Shown piece after piece: positions 44,732 through 53,888 of a DNA stretch of 64,000 nt. Under the pieces are notes generated by a model. That model did no database searches. It saw nothing but the letters and a program-made list of their open reading frames with translations, and had not been told where the DNA came from. The stretch comes from an uncultured Spirochaetales bacterium (GTDB taxonomy: Bacteria > Spirochaetota > Spirochaetia > Sphaerochaetales > Sphaerochaetaceae). The position numbers and the translations under genes are program-made. The stretch is from contig CASFTW010000010.1 in assembly GCA_949297785.1 (NCBI GenBank), positions 1 to 64,000 on the forward strand, in the 5' to 3' direction. Numbering within the stretch: the first letter of the stretch is position 1; each line of letters starts with the position of its first letter.

Positions 44732-45808
44732 TGATGTACTGCCACTGAGCTTTTTCTTTCCTTTTTCGGTCAGTCTGTATTTTTGTGCCGGATGATTCGG
44801 ATTTTCCTCAATTGTTCTTTCAATCAGTCCCTTTTCAAGGGCCGGTTTCAGATGTGTCTTTCTGAATGACGGTACATGAGACAATCTCATTGCATTCATT
44901 ATTTCCTTGGCTGATAATTCATCGCCGCTCAGAACATCAAGCAAGGTTAGTCGGTCGGTCGGTTGGTCGGTTGGCTCTTTCTTGGAAGGTGTTTTCATAT
45001 TTCTGTTTTTCAATTCTGACTTTTCATTGAAAAGGAGGCAGTTGAAAAAAGTCTCAAGAAATGAAAAATCCGGAAGTATTCCATTTCTCCGGTCAGAATA
45101 GCATGCTCTGACAAGGGCATTCCTGAAAAACCAGGAATTTTCTGAAAACAGATCATTTGTCACACTGTAGCCGAGCGTGTTCAGATATTTTATCAAAAAA
45201 ACAACGGATGTTCTTGTGTTGCCCTCTCTGAATGGATGTATTTGCCATAGTCTTGCGATAAAGAGTGAAAGATGGCTGACGAGTTCTGCCTGATTGAGAT
45301 TTGTATATGAAAATTTCTTTTCCTCTTCCAGATCATATTTTATGTTTTCAATTATCATCTGTGCGGGGGAGTATAATACACTTTCTCCATTGAGGACCCA
45401 TTCTTTTTTTGAAATATCTACTGTCCGTATTTCTTCTGTAAAAGAGAACACTTCATTAAAAAGAAATTTATGTGTTGAAAGCAGACCGTCCAGTGAAAAA
45501 CTGAAATCAGTAGAAGTTAATATTGTAGTAATATTTGTTGATACTATATCTGCTTCTTTTTCTTTTTCGTTTGTGCTGTGTTTATCTTTTTCTTCATAGT
45601 AAGCGGATAGTTTCTGTTTAACTTCCTGCAGCGATAATTCACCTTTTATGCTTCGGTTTGCAATATCAATGAGAAACGATGATGGTTTTAGTCCGTCTAC
45701 GTCTTGCAAACCTATGGCAGTTGCCCAGAGATTGTATTTTTCTTCACTTGTTCTCTGTTCAAATGGAATGTGAGCATGTGGTTCTTTATTGATTCCATTG
45801 TAATTCAT
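44729..45808 (-). CDS. Fic-domain protein with C-terminal winged helix
   Basis: The 359-aa protein has an N-terminal helical region (about 35-75) resembling VbhA-type antitoxin helices (NRSIKGELSLQEVKQKLSAY), a Fic domain with the active-site loop H191-PFREGNTRT, and a C-terminal winged helix (about 285-355: LSAKEIMNAMRLSHVPSFRK to KYRLTEKGKKKL). Fic enzymes transfer AMP or other groups to proteins. The loop has Thr where the usual HxFxEGNGR has Gly. No clear inhibitory (S/T)xxxE(G/N) motif was seen. The linker at residues 279-287 is encoded by a tetranucleotide repeat. The gene is isolated. Confidence 0.85.
   Translation of the reverse strand: MNYNGINKEPHAHIPFEQRTSEEKYNLWATAIGLQDVDGLKPSSFLIDIANRSIKGELSLQEVKQKLSAYYEEKDKHSTNEKEKEADIVSTNITTILTSTDFSFSLDGLLSTHKFLFNEVFSFTEEIRTVDISKKEWVLNGESVLYSPAQMIIENIKYDLEEEKKFSYTNLNQAELVSHLSLFIARLWQIHPFREGNTRTSVVFLIKYLNTLGYSVTNDLFSENSWFFRNALVRACYSDRRNGILPDFSFLETFFNCLLFNEKSELKNRNMKTPSKKEPTDQPTDRLTLLDVLSGDELSAKEIMNAMRLSHVPSFRKTHLKPALEKGLIERTIEENPNHPAQKYRLTEKGKKKLSGSTS
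44951..44974. repeat. Tetranucleotide repeat inside the Fic gene
   Basis: Six consecutive 4-bp units read TCGG, TCGG, TCGG, TTGG, TCGG and TTGG. They encode the linker PTDQPTDRL between the Fic domain and the winged helix. A gain or loss of one unit would shift the frame and remove the C-terminal domain. Confidence 0.8.
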
Positions 45809-45870
45809 TGAGATAATTGTAACAGAAAAGAATTGGAGATTAATATCAGTTTATCCGGTGTTACGCCATT

Positions 45871-45910
45871 GCTTACAAAAGGTATGCCGGAAGAAGGGAT
45901 CCGACATACC
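45871..45910 (-). terminator. Terminator of locus 2 operon
   Basis: GGTATGTCGGA pairs with TCCGGCATACC on the minus strand (45910-45900 with 45891-45881, one mismatch) and TTTTGT follows. It lies 21 bp after the GH2 stop. Confidence 0.7.
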
Positions 45911-45930
45911 ACCATTAATTTATTCCTGAA

Positions 45931-47700
45931 TCAGATGTCATAACCATCCGGTTTTCTTGAGAATATGCGGCGGAATCTGGATGTGTCGAACTTGGAAGAT
46001 CTGTCATAGAAATACACACCGTTTTTCTCCTGTTCTACATCAGTAAGCTGTGTATAGCAGTATCCGCAGATATGATCCATCGAAAGTATCACATCAGTAA
46101 GCTTCTCAAGCCTTGTGAAGAATTCATCCTCACTGTGCACTGCATCACCATATCCCCAGGACGTGAGGTTCTGGGCTTTTGAAAGAGACATATCTCCCTG
46201 AGTCTCAGGATCCCACTTTATGCCGCCGTATTCATCAACAAGATAAGGCTGTCCGCTGTACTCTGCTTCATACTGTGGATAATTTCGGAACGGCATTCCA
46301 TCCTTTAACTCAAGCTGCTGTGCCAGTTTCCCGGGATCCTGTACATATGTATGCACTGTCCACAGATCCGTCATGTAGTGTATGTAGCCGCTTGCATCAT
46401 TTACAGGACGGGAGGGATCCAGCATCCTGCATATTTCATACGCATTCTTGTGAAGCCTTCTGTGTGCAAGGGGATTTTTGAAATAGAAGGTTTCATTCAG
46501 AGGTGTCCATGCGATTATCGAGGGATGATTCACATCACGCATGACAATCTCTGCCCATTCTGAAAGGAAATTCCTGTGTGCAAGTCCTTCATTGTTGTAG
46601 TCCAGTCCCCAGGACGGACTTTCCGCCCATACAAGATAGCCAAGCCTGTCGGCATGATAGAAGAACCTTTCCTCAAATACTTTCTGATGCAGCCTTGCAC
46701 CATTGAAGCCCGCTGCCATACTCAGCCTGATATCTTCCTCAAGTGCTTCATCTGACGGACTTGTCCAGTTGCTTTCAGGATAGAAACCCTGATCCAGCAC
46801 AAGCCTCTGATACAGCTTCTTCCCGTTCAGGTATATCATGTTCCCTTCAAAGCGGATGTCTCTCAGTCCTGTATATGAGGAAACTTCATCTATCACCTTC
46901 TCTCCGTCTTTGACACGGTACTTTATGCTATAGAGTGCAGGATGACCGGGTTCCCACAGATCAGGATTGCTGATGTGTATGTGATATGTTCCCATCTGCG
47001 ATGCCGGCACACATGATGTGAACACTTCGCCTTCCGGCGATATTATCTCAGTTTCAAGCATCAGTCCTTTTCTCAGGGCTCTGAAAGACGGGGTGAAGTA
47101 AAGCTCTTCACTTCCTGCATTCCATACTGTCCTGACATTCTCAAGAGAACACCGGTCAACAATCTCGATCCATACACTCTGCCAGATACCGGTTGTACGG
47201 TGATAGAAGCAGGCATAGCTTGTCATGTAGCTTGACTGCTTGCCTGATGGTATGCTGCCATCCTGCAGATTGCTTGTCGCCTTCACAACCAGATCATGTT
47301 CTTCTCCGTCTTTGACAAAGGCTGTTATATCAATACTGAATGAAGAGCTTCCCCCGTCATGGAATCCTGTCTGAATGCCATCTATGTAAACCTCGCAATG
47401 ATAGAAGACTGCTGCGAAATTAAGCATGGCTCTCTTCTCTTCATCAAGTCTCTCGCACTGGATGGTCCTGTGGTAATATATGCAGTCTATGATGTCCTGT
47501 ACGTTCATGCCGGATGCCGGAGTCTCAGGGGCAAATGGCACAAGGATTCTGTCCTCAAAACCTTTTGAGGTGACTCTCTCCTCGTCTATTTCCCGATTTC
47601 TGTAACACATTGCCTTGCGGCTTATGTGGCAGGTCCACCAGCCGTTGAGATTTATGAATGATTCCCTTTCAAACTGCGGGCGGGGGTAACTGTCTTTCAT
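45931..47700 (-). CDS. GH2-family glycoside hydrolase
   Basis: The 589-aa protein has the GH2 layout. An N-terminal jelly-roll (FINLNGWWTCHIS; FHDGGSSSFSIDITAFV) is followed by an Ig-like domain (about 185-280) and a TIM barrel from about 285. The acid/base Glu403 lies in HPSIIAWTPLNETF and the nucleophile Glu490 in PYLVDEYGG. Family members cut beta-galactosides, beta-glucuronides or beta-mannosides. No signal peptide, so it is cytosolic. The ATG at 47700 follows AAAGGAG and overlaps the preceding gene's stop as ATGA. It is the last gene of locus 2. Confidence 0.9.
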   Translation of the reverse strand: MKDSYPRPQFERESFINLNGWWTCHISRKAMCYRNREIDEERVTSKGFEDRILVPFAPETPASGMNVQDIIDCIYYHRTIQCERLDEEKRAMLNFAAVFYHCEVYIDGIQTGFHDGGSSSFSIDITAFVKDGEEHDLVVKATSNLQDGSIPSGKQSSYMTSYACFYHRTTGIWQSVWIEIVDRCSLENVRTVWNAGSEELYFTPSFRALRKGLMLETEIISPEGEVFTSCVPASQMGTYHIHISNPDLWEPGHPALYSIKYRVKDGEKVIDEVSSYTGLRDIRFEGNMIYLNGKKLYQRLVLDQGFYPESNWTSPSDEALEEDIRLSMAAGFNGARLHQKVFEERFFYHADRLGYLVWAESPSWGLDYNNEGLAHRNFLSEWAEIVMRDVNHPSIIAWTPLNETFYFKNPLAHRRLHKNAYEICRMLDPSRPVNDASGYIHYMTDLWTVHTYVQDPGKLAQQLELKDGMPFRNYPQYEAEYSGQPYLVDEYGGIKWDPETQGDMSLSKAQNLTSWGYGDAVHSEDEFFTRLEKLTDVILSMDHICGYCYTQLTDVEQEKNGVYFYDRSSKFDTSRFRRIFSRKPDGYDI

Positions 47701-48731
47701 TTTCTGTTTTTCTCCTTTGCTTCTTTTGATCTGACATACCATTCCGGTAGTCCTTTCTTTTCCTTTATATCATCTTTGCCGCTTATGGCTTTGTAATCTT
47801 CAGCACTGTAGATGCTTCCGTCTTCATAAAACAATCCGTTGTATGTGCCGTTCGGTCTCTGTGCAGACAGATATGCAGGCTTTACCATCAGACACCAGAA
47901 GAATGATCCAAGTCCGCTTTCATATACAAGAGGTGCAAGAGATGCAAGATCCGGAGTTTTCTCCTCTTCTGGTATTTCAGCCTTATCCCAGCCGGGACCG
48001 CTTTTCCTCAGTCTCTGCCACTCTGAGAGCCATACAGGTTTTCCCCTCACTCTCTTCACCTGTGATGCGAATTCAAGTTCCCTTTTGAAAGACTCAATGT
48101 CTGATGGGAAATTGTCATGGAACTGATAGACATCAATGAGATCGCCGTAATACAGACACTGCTGCAGTGTTATGCATCCTATTGTAAGTGGAACACTCTT
48201 TTTGTATTCGTGTGCTTTCTTCAGCATGGCAATGGCAAAGTCAACATCTCCTATCCTGTAATCAGGTTCATTCATGATTTCTATGGCTGCAAGTCTTTCA
48301 TCATCTGCATAACGGATCATGAAGTCCTGTGTGTACTGCAGACATCCTGTCCACAGTGAAGGATCCTGGATGGTCTTCAGGGCAGGAGATTTCACGCACA
48401 CAGCTGTATCGGGATCCCTGTCCATTGCATTCTCTTCTGTGAAATCACGGCCGCAGTTCTCAAACAGAACCGGCATCACCCGGATACCGTGCTTTGCAGC
48501 TATGGTCAGCAGGGTGTCGAATTTCGAGAAGAAAGCCGGCTTGTCTTTCAGATACTGTTCATAGCTTGTGAAAATCCTCAGTGCAGTGATTCCTGCTTTC
48601 TCTGCGTATGAGAAATCTCTCTCAATTTCCGAAGCATCGAAATACTCATATGTCTGGTATGCGTTATAAACCCTTGAAGGGAAATATACTGCTCCGTGAA
48701 ATGCGCTCATTGCAAATTCTTTTCTGTTCAG
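47697..48731 (-). CDS. GH-A clan (cellulase-like TIM-barrel) glycoside hydrolase
   Basis: A protein of about 344 residues with a (beta/alpha)8 barrel. An opening strand is GITALRIFTSYEQYLK, the acid/base Glu lies in LAAIEIMNEPDYR near residue 160, and the likely nucleophile Glu in KPVWLSEWQRL near residue 240. This strand-4/strand-7 Glu pair is typical of clan GH-A (GH5, GH39 and others); the family and substrate are not assigned. No signal peptide. Start choice: ATGs at 48752 and 48710 lack ribosome sites, but a CTG at 48731 lies 7 bp after a perfect AAGGAGG and overlaps the sulfatase TGA in the same 4-base fashion as other pairs here. Confidence 0.8.
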   Translation of the reverse strand: MNRKEFAMSAFHGAVYFPSRVYNAYQTYEYFDASEIERDFSYAEKAGITALRIFTSYEQYLKDKPAFFSKFDTLLTIAAKHGIRVMPVLFENCGRDFTEENAMDRDPDTAVCVKSPALKTIQDPSLWTGCLQYTQDFMIRYADDERLAAIEIMNEPDYRIGDVDFAIAMLKKAHEYKKSVPLTIGCITLQQCLYYGDLIDVYQFHDNFPSDIESFKRELEFASQVKRVRGKPVWLSEWQRLRKSGPGWDKAEIPEEEKTPDLASLAPLVYESGLGSFFWCLMVKPAYLSAQRPNGTYNGLFYEDGSIYSAEDYKAISGKDDIKEKKGLPEWYVRSKEAKEKNRK

Positions 48732-50296
48732 TTTTCCCTCCTTTTTGGACATTCTACCGGATAATATTTTACTCCAGGATCCTGTTTGACACAGAAGCTA
48801 TTGTCAAAGAAATATCTTTTTGGATGGAGTTTAGTCCTGTATCTTGCGCTGCATGATGGTATGGTATCGGCTTTGCGCATCATTTCACATGCAAGCTCTC
48901 TGGCCATGTCACAGACTACCGGAATATATTCTTTCTTTTCTGCAAGATTTTCCGTTTCATAAGGATCTTTTTCAATATCATAAAGCCAGGAGTTTCCCAT
49001 CATATCTGCAACGTATTTGTACTTGTCTTTGACTATCATGCGGGTCTCTCCGCACTGAGTCCATGTGTTGAGACAGTCAAAAGCGTTGTAATCATTTGTC
49101 GCACCTTCACTGACGGGATCAAGGCTGTCTTTGTCTTTGTCCCAGAAGAGACCACCGAAACCTGATTCGCTGTATGCGATGGAAAAGTCTTTTTCAGGAT
49201 AATCTTCTCCGGTAAGGATCGGAAGAAAACTTTTCCCTTGTACACCGAAAGGAACAGGAACACCGATCATGTCGCAGATTGTGGGGAATATGTCTATAAT
49301 GCTGATGAAATTCTTTCTGTCAATGCCTTTTTTTCTCACATTGCAGCCGATAACCGTGAACGGGATATGAGCCAGAACCTGTGCCACATTGCAACCTTTT
49401 CTTATCAGTCCGTATTCTCCGATGAATTCGCCATGATCGGAAAGGATGAAAATTATTGTGTTATCAAGTTCTCCTCTTTCCTTTATTCCTTCCACAAGTC
49501 TTTTTATCTGATCATCAAGAAGGGACAGCATTCCATAGTAATTTGATCTGTCGCGCAGTATCCTTTCTTTTCTCTCGCTTTTGTATACTTTGTCCCAGGC
49601 CCAGTCCATGAAAGCATAGCTGGCGCTTTTTCCTTCATTGTCTTGCATTGTCGTAGTGATTTCAGGAAGAGATTCAGGTGAAAATTTATTGAAGTAAGGT
49701 TCGGGTACCTGATAAGGATTATGCGGTTCGGCAAAAGAAACCCATGCAAAAGAAGGCTTGTTTTCTTTCCTGCACTGATCAAAGAACGTGAAGAAATCAC
49801 TTACATTCCTGTATGGCAGCTGTTCTTTCACAGAATGCGGGGAAGGGTGGTCGCAGTCACAGAAATTCAGTGTTTTCAGAAAATCATCAACTTCCTTTTC
49901 CTTTTCGCTGATCTCATGGCCGTCTTCTGTGCCAAGATGCCCGTTGACTTTTGAGAAATCAAAATTGGAAAGGGAGAGATGGCTGTGGTTCTTCCCGCAA
50001 AGCGCGGTTTTGTAACCCTGCTTTTTCAGCACATCGAGCATATCGAGTGTGTAAAGTGCATCTTTTGCATTATGATTGGTTCTGACCCTGTGGGCAGAAG
50101 GAACCCTTCCTGTAAACATGCTTACCCTTGCCGGCATGCAGGTCGGATTCGGGGTGTATGCTCTGTCAAATTCAATTCCCTGTGTGCAGAGACTGTCAAG
50201 ATAAGGCATCGTATCCAGAGCAAAACCTTTTGATTTCCTTGTATCATATCTCATCTGATCTGCCATGCAGATAACGATATTAGGTTTCTTTGTCAT
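48728..50296 (-). CDS. Sulfatase (Cys-type, cytosolic) of locus 2
   Basis: The 522-aa protein has NIVICMADQMRYD at the first metal site, the formylglycine motif C53-M-P-A-R, a WVSFAEPHNPYQ substrate loop and ILSDHGEFIGEYG at the second metal site. It starts MTKKPNIVIC, with no signal peptide. It sits between the ABC permease gene (ATGA overlap) and the GH-A glycosidase, so desulfation probably precedes cleavage of an imported sulfated oligosaccharide. Like the two in locus 1 it needs an anaerobic maturase that is not in the window. Confidence 0.93.
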   Translation of the reverse strand: MTKKPNIVICMADQMRYDTRKSKGFALDTMPYLDSLCTQGIEFDRAYTPNPTCMPARVSMFTGRVPSAHRVRTNHNAKDALYTLDMLDVLKKQGYKTALCGKNHSHLSLSNFDFSKVNGHLGTEDGHEISEKEKEVDDFLKTLNFCDCDHPSPHSVKEQLPYRNVSDFFTFFDQCRKENKPSFAWVSFAEPHNPYQVPEPYFNKFSPESLPEITTTMQDNEGKSASYAFMDWAWDKVYKSERKERILRDRSNYYGMLSLLDDQIKRLVEGIKERGELDNTIIFILSDHGEFIGEYGLIRKGCNVAQVLAHIPFTVIGCNVRKKGIDRKNFISIIDIFPTICDMIGVPVPFGVQGKSFLPILTGEDYPEKDFSIAYSESGFGGLFWDKDKDSLDPVSEGATNDYNAFDCLNTWTQCGETRMIVKDKYKYVADMMGNSWLYDIEKDPYETENLAEKKEYIPVVCDMARELACEMMRKADTIPSCSARYRTKLHPKRYFFDNSFCVKQDPGVKYYPVECPKRREN

Positions 50297-51195
50297 CCTT
50301 TGATAGCTCCTATCATCACGCCTTTCGTGAAATATTTCTGAACAAACGGATATACAATAAGAACAGGTACTGAGCTTACGACTATTACTGAATACTTTAT
50401 TGCCTCAGCCATTTTCAGCTTGTCTCCCATGCCGACACTGTTTGACCCCATCTGTTCGGTCTGACCGATAAGGAGAATATTCCTTATGATGATCTGCAGC
50501 GGATAAAGATTGTCATCATTCAGATAAATCAGCGCATTGAAGTATGCGTTCCAATAATCTACCGCATAATAAAGAATGAGAACAGCAAGTATTGCAGTTG
50601 AAAGCGGCAGTACGATTGATACCAGTGTTCTTATATCTCCGCTCCCGTCGATCATTGCGGATTCATACATTTCTCTCGGGATGCTGTTCTCAAAGAATGT
50701 CCTTGCTACGATGAAATTGTACGTATTTATCGCAACAGGGATTATCACAGCCCAGAATGTATTATACAGTCCCAGATTTCTTACAAGCATGTAAGTCGGA
50801 ACCATGCCTCCGTTGAAATACATGGTGAAGATGATTATCAGGGTGAGGAGCCGTCTGTGCGGCATATCCTTTCTTGACAGAGGGTAAGCCAGGCAGATAG
50901 TCATTATCATGCTGATGAAGGTCCCTACGACTGTATAAAGTACTGAATTCCTGTATCCAGTCCATATGTCACTGTTCTGGAAAACCATTTTATATGGTTC
51001 AAGGGTGAAACCCTTTGGATATATGCTCACCTGTCCGCTTACAACATAGTCCGGATTTGAGAAGGAAGCGGCAAGAACGAAGAGCAGGGGATAAAGGATA
51101 ATCACAATTACTGCAACTGCGATGATGTTTATTATGAAATCGAAAATACGGTCTGTTCCGGTTTCTCTTATTGCTGATTTCTTTGTTTTTACCAT
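50293..51195 (-). CDS. lplC: ABC sugar transporter permease, LplC type
   Basis: A 300-aa permease with six TM helices and the EAA motif region (EMYESAMIDGSGDIRTLVSI). It starts with TM1 IINIIAVAVIVIILYPLLFV after a basic N terminus, followed by the periplasmic DYVVSGQVSIYPKGF segment typical of LplC/YtcP-type CUT1 permeases. It overlaps both neighbours by a few bases (lplB 7 bp, sulfatase 4 bp). Confidence 0.92.
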   Translation of the reverse strand: MVKTKKSAIRETGTDRIFDFIINIIAVAVIVIILYPLLFVLAASFSNPDYVVSGQVSIYPKGFTLEPYKMVFQNSDIWTGYRNSVLYTVVGTFISMIMTICLAYPLSRKDMPHRRLLTLIIIFTMYFNGGMVPTYMLVRNLGLYNTFWAVIIPVAINTYNFIVARTFFENSIPREMYESAMIDGSGDIRTLVSIVLPLSTAILAVLILYYAVDYWNAYFNALIYLNDDNLYPLQIIIRNILLIGQTEQMGSNSVGMGDKLKMAEAIKYSVIVVSSVPVLIVYPFVQKYFTKGVMIGAIKG

Positions 51196-52097
51196 AAGCC
51201 GCTCCCTGTAACTTTCTTTGAAACTTTGTTGGCAATTACCAGAAGGACACAGTTTATTGCCGAATTGAAAAGTCCTGCTGCTGATGAATAGCTGAACTGG
51301 CCCTGCTGTATACCGTTTGTGTATATGAATGTGGAGATGATCTCGCTTGTTTCCTTGTTTATCGGATTCTGCATAAGGAGAACCTTCTCGAATCCTACAT
51401 TCATTATTGAGCCTATTCTCATGATAAGAAGAATCATGATGGTTGGAATAAGACTTGGGATTGATATATAGAGTATCTTTTTAAATCTGCTTGCTCCGTC
51501 TATTGTCGCAGCCTCGTATAGGGCAGGGTCAACTGAAGACAGTGCGGCAATGTATATGATCGAATTGAACCCCATATGCTGCCATACATTGGAGAAAACA
51601 TACAGGGAACGGAACATATCCGGCTTTGCCATCAGATCCACCGGCTCCATGCCCAGAAGACCTCTTATGCTGTTGAAAAGTCCGTAGTTGGGATTGCTGA
51701 ATATTGTGAGCATGCTGACGATAACTACAACAGAGAGGAAATGGGGTATGTATGTTATATTCTGTACAGCTTTCTTCAATCCTGTCCCTTTTATCTCATT
51801 TATGATCAGAGCAAGTATGATCGGCAAAGGAAAACCGATTGCAAGAGTGTAGAGTGAAAGAAGGATTGTATTAAGAGTTATGTCCTTGAAATAGTATGAG
51901 TTGAAAAACTGCTTGAAATACTTCAGGCCTGCCCAGGGGCTTCCTGTGATTCCGAGAGACGGATTATATTGCTTGAATGCAATCTGAACACCGTATATCG
52001 GTACATAATAGAAAATCAGATACCATATCATCGGTATGGCGACAAGCGCAAACAGGCCGCCTTTTCCTATATATTTCTTTTTCCAGTCTTTTTTCAT
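51189..52097 (-). CDS. lplB: ABC sugar transporter permease, LplB type
   Basis: The 302-aa permease opens with YIGKGGLFALVAIPMIWYLI and VPIYGVQIAFKQYNPSLGI, characteristic of the LplB/YteP group, and has the EAA loop ALYEAATIDGASRFKKILYI that contacts the ATPase. No ATPase gene is in the operon, so a shared MsmK-type ATPase elsewhere is expected, as for other CUT1 systems of this type. Confidence 0.92.
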   Translation of the reverse strand: MKKDWKKKYIGKGGLFALVAIPMIWYLIFYYVPIYGVQIAFKQYNPSLGITGSPWAGLKYFKQFFNSYYFKDITLNTILLSLYTLAIGFPLPIILALIINEIKGTGLKKAVQNITYIPHFLSVVVIVSMLTIFSNPNYGLFNSIRGLLGMEPVDLMAKPDMFRSLYVFSNVWQHMGFNSIIYIAALSSVDPALYEAATIDGASRFKKILYISIPSLIPTIMILLIMRIGSIMNVGFEKVLLMQNPINKETSEIISTFIYTNGIQQGQFSYSSAAGLFNSAINCVLLVIANKVSKKVTGSGLW

Positions 52098-52130
52098 GTA
52101 TCGATCCTCCCGTGAGATGACAAGTGCACC

Positions 52131-52154
52131 GGCAGAGGCATGACTGCCTCTGTC
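52131..52154 (-). promoter_or_regulatory. Intergenic hairpin between lplA and lplB
   Basis: GACAGAGGCA / TGCCTCTGCC (one mismatch, TGAC/GTCA loop) lies in the 128-bp gap without a T-tract. Such hairpins often stabilise the upstream binding-protein mRNA so that it is made in excess of the permeases. Confidence 0.5.
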
Positions 52155-52225
52155 AGAGCATATCAGTGTATTTTTGATTGAGAAGTTTCCAGACCGTTTT
52201 TATGATGGCTGTAAGTTAATGAAAA

Positions 52226-53806
52226 TCAGTTGTTCTGACTTCTGTCATATGCAGCCTGGTAGATTTCCTCAAGACGTCCGAGTCCGATCTGATCCAGTGT
52301 CTCGCAGTACTCATCCCACATGTCAAATGAGTATTCACCTACAATGAAGCGGGATACAGCCTGATCACGATAGTTGTTCAGATCCTGGGAAATGAAAAGG
52401 ACTTCTTCGTTTTCTTCCGGTGTGAAGCTTGGCGGCATGAGTGCATTGTCTGTATAAGGAAGCATGGCAGCAGCGACTTCCTTCGTCAGATTGGAGGCAA
52501 CAAGACCTTCAGTCTGACTTGTAATGATGTTGGGGATGTTTCCGCCGGGGACAAGGCAGATTTCACCAAGAGCTGTCATAAAGCCTCTTTCGTCATTCAC
52601 GATTTCATCGTTCATCTGCGGATACCCGTTCTCATCAAAGTAATATGTCTCGCCTTCAATGCCGTAGCGGAAGAAGAGTGAACCTTCAGGGGAATAGAAG
52701 TAGTCTACCCAGCGGCATGCTGCTTCCGGATTCTTGCATGTACTGCTGAGTGCAAATGCGAATGCACCTGTCTCGACACCGGTCTTTGAACTTGCCCAGA
52801 AGACTTCCCCATCATATGGTCCTTTTACCGGAAGAAGCACTGTCATCTGATCTTCGACATTAACAAATACATCAGAATACGGCATGTAGAATACACCGAA
52901 GAGTGCATTTGAAAGATTTGATCTCCATGCAGGAAGATCTCTCTTATAGAAGTCTGACCATAACAGACCTTCTTCATAAAGCTGATTGAGAAGCATGAGG
53001 TATTCTTTGAAGTTCTCATCCTTAAGCCAGAAATGGACTTTTCCATCTTCGATATTCACAGGCTGAGTGAACATGTAGTGCAGACCATATGCACTGCCGA
53101 GTGTCTGGTATACACTGCCAATTTCCCTGAAGACGAACGGAATTTCATCAGCAATGCCATTTCCGTTGGGATCCTGCGTCTTGAATGCACGGAGGACTTC
53201 AACCAGTTCATCAATTGTTGTCGGCATTTCGAGATCCAGAGCTTCAAGCCAGTCTTTGTTTATCCACTGCTTGAAATCAATTTTTCCGGTATTTGAAACA
53301 TCGATCTGTGGGAGAGCATAAATATTTCCGTCGGCAGATGTGATTGCCTGCTTAACTGCCGGATCAGATTCCATCAGTGCCTTGAAATTCGGCATGTATT
53401 CATCAATGAGGTCGTTCAGCGGCATGAGCTGGTGGCTTTCAATGCCGTAGCGTGTGATTTCATTCTGTGTGAAAACCGGGCGGAGGAACACATCTGGAAG
53501 ATCATTTGAAGCAAAAAGAAGACTCTTGTTTTCTTCTTTGCCCTGATCCGGAACTTCCTGGTAGTCCATATGTATACCGGAGATTTCCTCATATTTCTGC
53601 AGTACATATACATCATCCCAGTTTGCCTGGTTTGCATCCCTGATTCCGAATACAGTCAGAGTAAGAGGTTCATTTACAATAGGAAAACCTGTCGGATTAA
53701 CTGCAACTTTCGGTTCATCTGCCTGTGCGCTTTCACTTGAACCGCCTGCAAACAGACAGAGATTAATGATAAGAAGCAACGATAACACAGTTAAAAGATT
53801 TTTCAT
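52226..53806 (-). CDS. lplA: ABC sugar transporter substrate-binding protein, LplA type
   Basis: The 526-aa protein starts MKNLLTVLSLLLIINLCLFA before GGSSES, a signal-peptide style frequent in Sphaerochaeta-like binding proteins. The Cys in it is not in a standard lipobox. The mature part has the extracellular solute-binding family 1 pattern (LTVFGIRDANQANWDDVYVL; DLPDVFLRPVFTQ; KTQDPNGNGIADEIPFVF, a Ca-like loop often found in LplA/YtcQ). It captures an oligosaccharide. AAGGAG precedes the ATG at 53806. It follows the two-component genes. Confidence 0.92.
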   Translation of the reverse strand: MKNLLTVLSLLLIINLCLFAGGSSESAQADEPKVAVNPTGFPIVNEPLTLTVFGIRDANQANWDDVYVLQKYEEISGIHMDYQEVPDQGKEENKSLLFASNDLPDVFLRPVFTQNEITRYGIESHQLMPLNDLIDEYMPNFKALMESDPAVKQAITSADGNIYALPQIDVSNTGKIDFKQWINKDWLEALDLEMPTTIDELVEVLRAFKTQDPNGNGIADEIPFVFREIGSVYQTLGSAYGLHYMFTQPVNIEDGKVHFWLKDENFKEYLMLLNQLYEEGLLWSDFYKRDLPAWRSNLSNALFGVFYMPYSDVFVNVEDQMTVLLPVKGPYDGEVFWASSKTGVETGAFAFALSSTCKNPEAACRWVDYFYSPEGSLFFRYGIEGETYYFDENGYPQMNDEIVNDERGFMTALGEICLVPGGNIPNIITSQTEGLVASNLTKEVAAAMLPYTDNALMPPSFTPEENEEVLFISQDLNNYRDQAVSRFIVGEYSFDMWDEYCETLDQIGLGRLEEIYQAAYDRSQNN

Positions 53807-53888
53807 TTTTTTCTCCTTTTTGTTGTTCTTATCTTTATTCTTCCCGTCCTTTTTTAAAGTTGTCCAAGCGAATTGGATGAACAAATTT

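Noticed and set aside
44951-44974. CRISPR-like array
   Set aside because: The repeat units are only 4 bp, without spacers; it is a microsatellite inside the Fic gene.
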